Source: Oscillospiraceae bacterium
GTDB taxonomy: Bacteria > Bacillota > Clostridia > Oscillospirales > Oscillospiraceae
DNA length: 57,554 nucleotides
Assembly (NCBI GenBank): GCA_017429835.1
Contig: JAFROD010000035.1
Location: forward strand, 1-57,554
Direction of reading: 5' to 3'
In this document: piece by piece, positions 1 through 8,700 of the stretch
Layout: every line of letters begins with the position of its first letter
Numbering within the stretch: the first letter of the stretch is position 1
Notes under the pieces: generated by a model
Seen by the model: the letters and a program-made list of their open reading frames with translations, nothing else
Told to the model about the DNA's origin: nothing
The model's database searches: none
Made by a program: the position numbers and the translations under genes

Positions 1-282
1 AGTCGCTTCGACCAGTGCAAACACTGGTCGATACATTAGTTCGCGAAGCGAACGCAAACGACTCTCCCCGCCGACCATCCCTTCGGATGGTGTTTTTTGA
101 TGGAGGCGAAGAAAGGGAGAGTCGAAAACTTAAATCGCGACTCTACTGTGTAGAGTCGCTTCGGCCAGTGCAAAAACTGGTCGATACATTAGTTCGCGAA
201 GCGAACGCAAACGACTCTCCACGCCGACCATCCATTCGGATGGTGTTTTTTGGTGGAGCAGCTGCGGCGGAGAGTCGAAAAC
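1..282. repeat. Two direct copies of a hairpin-rich 153-bp-period repeat
   Basis: Copy 1 (1-129) and copy 2 (154-282) are about 90% identical and start 153 bp apart. Each has four inverted repeats. In copy 1 these are CGACCAGTG/CACTGGTCG (9-17/22-30), GTTCGC/GCGAAC (39-44/48-53), an outer CGACTCTCC/GGAGAGTCG arm pair (59-67/116-124) and an inner CCATCC/GGATGG hairpin (75-80/85-90). Differences between copies fall mostly in loops, and one stem change (A to G at copy-2 base 163) still allows a G-T pair. This suggests selection on RNA or DNA folding. The left copy starts at the window edge, so more copies may lie outside. A reading frame is open across both copies because 153 is a multiple of three, but nothing supports translation. 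Confidence 0.8.
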
Positions 283-331
283 GCCAACCGACAATGCAGA
301 CTTGATTCGCGTGCTGTTTTGTTGTAAAATA

Positions 332-337
332 TATAAT
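332..337 (+). promoter_or_regulatory. Possible -10 box for the TraB/GumN gene
   Basis: TATAAT lies 30 bp before the start codon at 367. No convincing -35 box is present at 16-18 bp spacing, so only half of the promoter is supported. Confidence 0.3.
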
Positions 338-366
338 AAAGTAATATTGCAAAAGGAGATTACGAA

Positions 367-1422
367 ATGAAGAAAACGATTTCATTATTGCTTGCGGCGA
401 TCATGATTCTTTCGCTTCTGTTCACCGCCGTTTCCTGCCGCAAGGACGAAGCTGCGCCAGAAACGACGGAGGAACCGATCTCTACCGAAGAATCTGCTCC
501 GACCGAAATGCCTGATGTCACCGAGCCGCCCACGGAGGAAACCGATGTTCCGCCGGAGCCTGACGACCCCTCGCCGCTTATGTGGCGCGTCACGGACGAC
601 GCCGGTCACACGCTCTACCTCTTCGGCACGATCCACGTCGGCGACGCGCGCAACGACGCCGTGCTGGAGCGTATCTCCCCTGTCCTCGGATCCTGCGACG
701 CGCTGGCGGTGGAATTCGACGCCGTCGCCTACGAGAAAAACACACAGCAAATGATGATCGATATGATGCAGTACGTCCTCACCAACGGCAGCGTGATTTC
801 CGACTATATGCCGGGAGAGCTCTATCAAAGGGCCTATGACCTCCTGAAGGAAGCGGGATTGATGCCCGACGTCTTCAAGGTGTATAATTTGGCCTTGTGG
901 TCGCAGATGGTCGATCAGGCGTTGCTGGAGATTTACGCCGATCTTGACACGAGCAAGGGCATGGACAGATTGCTGATCCGGTATGCTTACGACAAGGATA
1001 TCCCCGTGCTGGACGTCGAATCCGCGCAATTCCAGATGGCGCTGCTCAACAGCTTCGACAATGAGCTCTATCTGTTGAGCATCGAGAGCTCGCTGAATAA
1101 CGCCGGGGAGTATAACAGCGAGGTCAATAAGATGTATGAGCTCTGGCTCTACGGCGACAGGGACACGCTCTGGGCGTATATTACGAATGAGGATGAAACC
1201 GGGGACTACACGGACGAGCAGCTTGCGCTGATCGAGGATTACAACTACCGTCTGGTGGACGAGCGCAACCTCGGCATGCGTGACAAGGCAATCGAATACC
1301 TGAACAGCGGCGATACCGTATTCTTTGCCGTCGGCGCGGCGCACATGGCGAACGAGGCGGGGCTCGTACAGCTTCTGATCGACGCGGGCTATACCGTTGA
1401 GCAGATCACATACGGAGACTGA
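367..1422 (+). CDS. TraB/GumN family lipoprotein
   Basis: A 351-residue protein of the TraB/GumN (COG3735) family. Residues 1-23 form a signal peptide ending in a lipobox with Cys24, so it is predicted to be a membrane-anchored lipoprotein outside the cell. An acidic, Pro/Thr-rich linker follows (about 25-70). The family hallmark GTIH is at 87-90 and the matching C-terminal motif FFAVGAAH is near residue 320. Family members are thought to be metal-dependent peptidase-like or haem-related proteins, but the substrate is not established. The start is well placed, with AAAGGAG 8 bp upstream. The HD-domain gene follows after 7 bp, so the two are probably co-transcribed. Confidence 0.85.
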   Translation: MKKTISLLLAAIMILSLLFTAVSCRKDEAAPETTEEPISTEESAPTEMPDVTEPPTEETDVPPEPDDPSPLMWRVTDDAGHTLYLFGTIHVGDARNDAVLERISPVLGSCDALAVEFDAVAYEKNTQQMMIDMMQYVLTNGSVISDYMPGELYQRAYDLLKEAGLMPDVFKVYNLALWSQMVDQALLEIYADLDTSKGMDRLLIRYAYDKDIPVLDVESAQFQMALLNSFDNELYLLSIESSLNNAGEYNSEVNKMYELWLYGDRDTLWAYITNEDETGDYTDEQLALIEDYNYRLVDERNLGMRDKAIEYLNSGDTVFFAVGAAHMANEAGLVQLLIDAGYTVEQITYGD

Positions 1423-1429
1423 TCTTGTC

Positions 1430-2083
1430 ATGCTGAAACCGGAATGGATCACGAAAACGGAACGGTTTTTGAATGAGAAATTCGCCGGCGCGAAGTATCT
1501 GAACGCCCATCCGGTCGATAAAGCCTACCGGATCGAGCATACCTACCGCGTGGCGAATATCGGCAGGCAGATCGCCGCGAACGAGGGCTTTGACGAAACG
1601 GAGATGGTCGTCGCCTGCCTGCTGCACGATGTTTCCTACTGCGAGGATTTCGGCGAGGAAGGCTGGATCGAGCACGGCAGACGCGCCGCGGTGATCGCAA
1701 GACCGTTTTTGCGGGAGCTCGGCATGGCGGAAGAGCGGATTCAGGACATCTGCTACGGCATTGCGATCCACGTGGACGATAAAGCGGACTTCGACGGTGA
1801 ACGCACGCCCTTTGCCCTGTCCGTCGGCGACGCGGACAACATCGACCGCTTCGACGCCTACCGCATCCACGAAACGCTGGTTCACGACGGTTTTCTTGAA
1901 AAACCGCTGGACGATAAGCGCGAATACGTCGAAAAGCGGCTTTCCAGACTGCGCGAGCTGATCGACCTGCCGCTCAGCACAAAAACGGCGGAGGAGCTGT
2001 GGAGATCGCGCCTTGCGTTCTATATTGATTTTTACGAAAAGCTCGCCGCTCAGATCGCCTGCAGCAAAAGCGTCCTGCCATAA
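1430..2083 (+). CDS. HD-domain phosphohydrolase
   Basis: A 217-residue HD-superfamily metal-dependent phosphohydrolase resembling the YpgQ/YedJ group. Metal-binding residues visible are His37 (in EHTYRV), the HD pair His66-Asp67 (CLLHDVSY) and a later Asp near residue 140. Members of this group hydrolyse nucleotides or related phosphomonoesters, but the substrate here cannot be told from sequence. ATG 1430 is preferred to an upstream TTG that lies inside the preceding gene. It sits only 7 bp after the TraB stop, which suggests translational coupling. The next gene begins 14 bp downstream. Confidence 0.8.
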   Translation: MLKPEWITKTERFLNEKFAGAKYLNAHPVDKAYRIEHTYRVANIGRQIAANEGFDETEMVVACLLHDVSYCEDFGEEGWIEHGRRAAVIARPFLRELGMAEERIQDICYGIAIHVDDKADFDGERTPFALSVGDADNIDRFDAYRIHETLVHDGFLEKPLDDKREYVEKRLSRLRELIDLPLSTKTAEELWRSRLAFYIDFYEKLAAQIACSKSVLP

Positions 2084-2097
2084 TTGAGGGGTAAGCT

Positions 2098-2577
2098 ATG
2101 AAAAAGTACGTCCAACGCGCACAATATTGGTTTTTGGCGCTGACGCTTCTATCTTTTGTTTGCATTGTTGCCGGTGTAGTATTGCGCATCTTTTCCTATG
2201 ACAGTTCACAATTCATTTGGCTGCTGATTCTTCCGATTCCCATGTTTCTGCTGTTCTTTTCGTGCTATATCGCTGCTGCGCGTTCCTATCTTTTGATTGA
2301 CAGTGAAAAGATTGTTTTTCCGGTGACGCGCAGTCCGAAAAGAACGCTCAAACGAAACACAGTGCTTTTTTCGGATATCGCATGGGTCGAAGAAAGATTT
2401 TCCAAAGGAGATTTTATATCACAGACATTGGATACATATTACTATACCTTCCACATGAAGAGCGGAGATTCCTTCACGGAAACGCTGTACGGATATGGAA
2501 AAAAGCACGAAGCGGAGATCGTGTCATATCTGAAAAGAAAGGTGAGCTTCATCATCTCACCGGAAAACGTCAACTAA
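2098..2577 (+). CDS. Small membrane protein with a possible PH-like domain
   Basis: A 159-residue protein of unrecognised family. Two hydrophobic segments (about residues 13-35 and 41-62) are followed by a roughly 95-residue beta-rich soluble part. Its alternation of short strands and a final helix recalls bacterial PH-like (YdbT/YokE-type) domains; this is inference. A GAGGGG ribosome-binding site lies 7 bp upstream. It is the last gene of a three-gene + strand run, about 60 bp before a bidirectional terminator. Confidence 0.6.
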   Translation: MKKYVQRAQYWFLALTLLSFVCIVAGVVLRIFSYDSSQFIWLLILPIPMFLLFFSCYIAAARSYLLIDSEKIVFPVTRSPKRTLKRNTVLFSDIAWVEERFSKGDFISQTLDTYYYTFHMKSGDSFTETLYGYGKKHEAEIVSYLKRKVSFIISPENVN

Positions 2578-2633
2578 AATGTATAATTGAACCGCGTCAT
2601 TGCAAGGTTGAAGCTCTGCCGATCAGGAAATAA

Positions 2634-2680
2634 TTGAAAACACCGGCTCTCCCCTTTCGGGGAAAGCCGGTGTCTTTTCT
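2634..2680. terminator. Bidirectional intrinsic terminator
   Basis: CACCGGCT (2641-2648) pairs with AGCCGGTG (2665-2672), with an inner CCCC/GGGG extension. A T-rich tract follows on the + side, and on the - strand the stem is followed by TTTTC. It separates the converging 2098-2577 gene and the giant adhesin gene. Confidence 0.85.
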
Positions 2681-2709
2681 TATGGGATTTTGCGCAGAAA
2701 ACGGAGAAA

Positions 2710-5700
2710 TCACTCATATTTTCTGCGGCGGCGCAGGAGAACGAAGCCGCATGCCAACAGGTATGCGCCGACGATATAGCCGATCCACGTGCCTACGCCG
2801 CCCGTGGCGGGCAGCTCTGCGCCGGTCGTGTTGCGGACGGTCATCACGTAGCCGTCTGTGCTGTTGCCGGTGGTCGTGCCGACGCTGTGATTCGGGTCGG
2901 AGGTGGTCCAGGTACCCTGCAGCGTCGCGCCGCTCGCGTTGATCGTCAGGATCATCCTGCCTGGCAGCGGATAATAGCCGGGAGGCGGCGTGACCTCTTC
3001 GATATAATAGGTTCCCGGCGAAAGCTCGCCCTCGAAGAAGATACCGTTGCCGTTGTCGGTCAGGTTCTCCTGATCGACGCCGTCCAGATTCAGCAGTGTC
3101 GTTCCGTCGCTCTCGTAGATGTTGAAGACCGCGCCCGTGATCGGGTATTCTCGCGCAGGCGACTGCGTGTTGTCGTATCCGACCTTTTTCAGCGTGATCG
3201 GCGTCTTCAGACGGACGTTCGGCACGGCGAGCGTGTAGATCACGGTGTCGCCCGCCTGATTGACGTACTTCGTGAGCCAGTTTTCACGGCCCTCTGACAG
3301 AACCGTCACGTTGCCCTTTTCGCCGATGGAGAAGCGCAGATAGACGCCCATCGTTTCATAGCCGGGCAGCGGCGTCTTTTCCAGGAGATAATAGATACCG
3401 TGCGAGAGATTCTCGTTCAGTCCCGGAATGACGCCGTTGGCGTCGGTCACAAGATTGTCGCAGCCGGGCAGCGGGTTGAAGTCGATGCCGGTATAGCCGT
3501 TGACCGTGACCTCGCGGTGCAGCGAGAAGACAACGCCTTCCAGCGGCTCGTGCGTATCGCCGTCCTGCTTCTCAAAGCGGAGCGTGAAGTTCCGGTTCTT
3601 GATCGTCAGCTCGGGCATGTCGTTCGCGCCGTTCTGGTTGAGAACGTAGAAGTTCGCAATATCCGCGGGCGCGTTCGCATCGGGCGTGACCGTCAGCGTA
3701 TAGACGTCGTTGCTCTCGGTCAGACGCAGCGTCAGCGGGTATTCAATGCCGTAATAACCCAGCGGAGCGCGGATTTCGTTCAGGATATAGTCCACGTTTT
3801 CGCCCAGCATCGCTTCGGTGATCAGACCGTTTTCGTCAGAGACGAACGGACCGATCGTGGTGTTGCCGAGGGTCAGGGTGAATTCCGCGTTTGCCATCGG
3901 CTGACCGTCCCAATCGACCTTGTACAGCATGACGCCGGGACGGCTGTTCGTGATCGTGTCCACGCGGACGTTGGAGCCCGTTTCGATCTCGCCCTGCTCA
4001 TAGTCAACGGTGTAGGTGAAATCGGCGGGCGTGGTATAACCCTTCAGGAGGCCTTCCAGCGTGGTCTCCTCGCCGTCGTCCACGACGGTCAGCGTGCTGT
4101 AGCTCGTCACGATACCGTTCGCGCCGACGACCGGATTGGTCAGCTCGACCTCGCGGACGTGGTACTGATCGAAGGTGGTGCCTGGCGCGAGCGTCGGGAT
4201 GTACCAGTACATCGTATTGACGCCGTATTCGAGCCTTCTGACCGTGGAGGTCTGCACGATGATCTGGTTCCCCTGCCCGTCGTCCTCCGTCGTTTCGATC
4301 ACGTAAGGCGTTTGGCTGTTGCCGAGGAAGACGCCCACGTAGATCGGGTCGCGGTCGTCCATATACGCCGCGTCGTTCCAGACCTTGTTGACGCGCAGGC
4401 CCCAGCCCTTAATGTTGTTGACCTCGACGATCGGATCCTCTACCGAGTCGTCTGAAGGGATGAAGTCCTGCGGCATCGATTCGGAGGTCGTGCCGGGATC
4501 ACTCTCGCCGAACTTGAGCGTATAGTTGCGCAGCGAGTAGCCGTCGGGGATCTCGTAGTCGCGCTCCTGCACGCGGAACTCGGTGCCGGCAAGGATCTCG
4601 CGGATCTCCACGTCGTAGTCGACGGGGATCTTGGAGATCGAGCCGTTCATCGAGGTGTAGAAGGTGGCGCGCTGCTTGTCGGCTGCCGACAGATTGTTGT
4701 AATCTGTCTCGTTCAGCGAGACGAAGGATTGCGTCGGCACGTCCCAATAGCAGTAATTGCCGTGATTGTCCTTGACGTGGTACGGGTACAGGCTCGCGCC
4801 GGTGAAGCTCGCATCGTTCTCCGTCTTGAAGTACAGACGGAAGTTAAAGATCGCGGAATCCGCGCCGAAGATCGGATCGTCGTGGTGGATCTCGGTCACT
4901 CCGTCCTCCGCAAACAGCCGCTTGCGGATCGTCAGATTGCGCAGCGCGTCGTCGTCGACGTGATTGGTGTAGACGACGCGCGGACGGTTTGCAGCCGTCT
5001 CATACTCGAGCGCGTAGTCGTAGCGGTGGTCATTGTTCGGATCCGCCTGAATTTCGTTCAGCACCTCGTTATCGTTCGAGGTATCGACGGTAACGTCCTC
5101 GAAAATGCGCGTATCGACGCCGCACTCCACGATCTTGTAGGAGATCGTGTCGTCAGGGAACTTGATCTCCGCGGTCTCGCCCGGCTTCAGCAGGAAGACG
5201 TCCTGATACGTGATGCCGTCGATCGTCTTGGTTGCCGCGTAAGGAACGGGCGTGGTGGTATCCTTATAATACACGTGCGTGTTCGGATCGTTGGCGGTCA
5301 GCCGTGAATACATCGGATTGCCCGTGTTCGGGTCGATCATCGGCGTGCCGTAGCCGTCGCCCGGCACGTACCAGATCTGGTACGGGAACGTAGCGTCGAT
5401 CGAAGCGTCGGAGTCAATATCGCCTCCGAGTTCCTTGGAAAGCTGTACGGTGCCGGCCTTGACGGACGCCAGATTGAAGCGCATGTGCAGGTTGGAGGCG
5501 CCGGCGCCGCGCTCCATGTAAAAGATCTTCATCGTGTGCGAGGTATAGTCCTTGAAGACCATGTGGCCGTTGCCGTCGCTCTCGAAGATACCGTCGCGGT
5601 AATTGTTTGCCGCAGTGCCGATCAGGTATGCCTCAACGTCCGCGGGATCCGGATCTGCGCCGTTGTTCGCCTCGCGGTAGCGCGCGATATAGTTATCGCC

Positions 5701-8700
5701 GAAGATTTGGTAGAGCGTCTTGTGCACACCGTTGACGTAGACGTCGCCGGTGCAGAAGTTGACCGTACCGGCCAGCGCGCTGTGGATGCCGCCGAGGTCG
5801 ATCACGAGCTCGCCGTCGACGTAGAGCCAGAAGTCGTCGTCGCCGGTGAATTCGTAGATAATATCGTGCCCCCAGCTGTCGTGTCCGCTGGGCGTCTGCA
5901 CGAAGCTCGCCTCGAGTTCCATACCGAAGTAGTAGTCGGGACTTTCAACCTTATACAGGCGCTCGTTCTTTCTCGGATCTCCGTCGAGCAGCTCCTGCTG
6001 CGTGGCGGTATAGAGGTTTCTCGGGTTGAGCTCCGTACAGAAGTTGCCCGGTTCGATGTTGTCGTACGGGAAGAACTGACCGTGCTTCAACGAAGGTCGG
6101 CTGCTGCCGCCGTCGTAGGTTCCGAGCTCCTGATAGACGTGGAAGTCAGTGTCATAGGTGTTGTCCTGTTTTTTCAGCGTCGCAAAGTTCTGCGTGCTGT
6201 CGTACTCGAAGTAGCCGGAGCCGTCCAGGATACTCTGCAGGAACAGGTGGTTGACCTCGACCGGCGGGTTACTCGGGGAATTGAACAGTTCCGCCAGCGA
6301 AGCTTGGGTGATTGTCGCGGTCGGATAGCCGTTCGCGTCGAGACTGTTCGAGAGCAGACCGGTGTTCGCGTACAGGACCGCGCCGCCCGTGCTGTCGCCG
6401 ATCACATTGTGCTGCTGCAGTGTAGTTTCGGGGTTTTTCCCGTCCTTGTAGGTCGTGCCGCCGAAGTCTACCATCTTCATCGTGATGCCGTAGAGATTGT
6501 TGTCGACAGTCGGAACCTCGGTCAGAACGTCATCCGTCGGCAGGTTATGCACCAGCGCGAAGTAGAAATCGGTCGTCTGGTTGATCGCGCAGGGCGCGAT
6601 GCTGTCGTCGCTGCCGCTGATACTCGCCTGCACGCCTGCGTAGGCGTAGCTCGGGTCGTCCCAGGCAAGAATATCGGAGTAGTAATATCCGTTCTTTCTG
6701 CCGTTGAGGTTGATGCCGATCTTCTCGTCCGACAGAATCTGATTGGAGCTGAGCTGCGGGGCGATGTACTTGCCGGAGAACTCGTTGTACAGCTCGTAGT
6801 AGCCGTTCGGATCGGTGGTTCCCTCCCAGAAGTACTCGGTGAAGTCCCAGAGAAGCGTATTGAAGCGGTCGCCGAACCACTGAATCTGGTCGCCGCTCTC
6901 GTAGACGGGGATCAGCGAGCCGTCGCTGTCCACGGCGTAGAAGTTGTAGCGCTTGTTCTGCGCGTCCCAGACACGGGCGTAGACGATGACCTTGGAGCCG
7001 TCCGGTACGGCCTCGCGGTCGGATATGCTGACCTTGTCCGCCGTATGCACCATGTAGTACTCCGGCGTCAGATCGGTCTCGTCCACCAGCCGCATCCATT
7101 CGCTGCCGACGGTGCCGCCGACGAAGAAGCCGACGTTGGTCGCACCGCTGTAGGTCAGTACGGCGTTGGAGCTGCTGCGCAGGATGATCTGACCATCGTG
7201 ACCTGTTCCGCCTTCGACGATCTCAATATCGCAGCCGTCGTCGATCTCGTTCGCGTCGACGAGCGTGACGCCGTCATCCGGATCAATACGGAGATACTTC
7301 GTCTCTCCGTTGACCTGTGTAGTGATGCGGTAGATATCGCTTTCGACATTATGGAAGGTCCAGCGGGTGATGCCGCTGTCCTTCGGCGTGAAGATGATAT
7401 CCTCGCGGTCGTTGTTTCTGGCGAGCACGGTCATCGAGACCGCTTCCAATGCGCCCTCAACGCTCTCGTTCGCCATCATCGCCTTGCCGGTCAGACCGTT
7501 GTTGAAGAACATCAGACCGTAGGTTTTGCCGTCAAGATCATAAGGATCGTCCGTCGGGGGCGTGAAGTACCAGAAATTGAAGCGGGCGTTCACGTCGTTC
7601 AGATTGTTATACGCAGCAAAACAATGACCGCTCGTACCGCCCTGCATATTCCAGCAGTAGTTGTTTGCGCCGCGGATGCGGAAGACGTTTGTGTCCTCTC
7701 CGTTGCCGAAGTCCTCGATCGTGAAGACGCTGGCGCTGTTTGCGCTATTGACGAAGTTCAGGCTGTTGCTTGACTGCTGTACGTACTTTCGGTTTGCGCC
7801 GTTCATACAGTAGATTTTATATTGATGGTTCGCCGCGTCGACGGTTTCAAAGAAGTAAGGTACCGCGCCCGTCATCGGCTGCCCAAGCTGTGGCGGCTCG
7901 GTTTTCGTAATGCCGTTTCGGCTGCTGTTGACTCTGGTCACGCTGCTCGTGGCGTAGTAGCCGTTAACGTGGCCGATGTAGATGCCGTCGCCGTTTTGAA
8001 TATGGCTCTCCAGATCGGACATGGAGGATAACTTCTCCCAGCCGCCGGTTTCATCAATGCTGGGAACGTCGACGATCGCGTAGGCGGAGAAGCCGTTTGC
8101 CGTGAAGCTGACGCTCTCCCCTTCGATCTGCACGCCGGTGACGACCTCGCCCTGCTCTGCGCCGTCGGCGATATGGACAACCTTGCTGTTCTGATTCAGC
8201 GCATCGTCAGAGCTCTCGAGCTCGATCTTGACGTCGACGGGAGCGGTGATTTCGACCTTCTCGCCGTTCGCGTCCACGATCTTGATATCGAACAGACGGA
8301 TATGCTCCGCGCTGCCGCTGCTCAAACCGAGCGCGGATTCGCTCTTGGCGACAAGCTCGTTATATCCCGCGTCGCCTTCGTTGAGTTCGCTCACAGAAAG
8401 CGTTGCGTCTTCGGGCACGCCTGCATCGTCGCCGTAGGTCACGGAGACGCGGTACGTGCTGCCGTCACTTGCAAGCACGTACTGCTCGATCGTCGTGCCG
8501 ACGATGCCGTAGACGGAGAAGCCCTCCGTTTCAAAACGGATCTCGCCGTCAACGGTTTCGCTGTCTATAATCTCCGGCTCCTCGCCGAAGTGGACGATCT
8601 GCGTATCGTCCTGCGGCGCGGCGTTCTCCGGTCGGATCGTCACGTTGACCGGACGCTGCGGCTGGATTTCATCGCCGTCGCAGAGGATCGTGATGTCGAG

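Noticed and set aside
1..290. Possible CRISPR array at the left edge
   Set aside because: Only two long units with no short repeats or variable spacers, and no cas genes anywhere in the window.
15..305. Open frame of 96 codons across the two 153-bp repeats
   Set aside because: The frame stays open only because the repeat period is divisible by three. No ribosome-binding site or recognisable protein is present and the conserved feature is the hairpins.
5485..7773. Long + strand open frame (762 codons) and similar ones at 8173-9732 and 3400-4455
   Set aside because: All lie opposite the giant adhesin, which has clear domains. Their composition (Val/Arg/Asp-rich) is the expected mirror of its codon usage.
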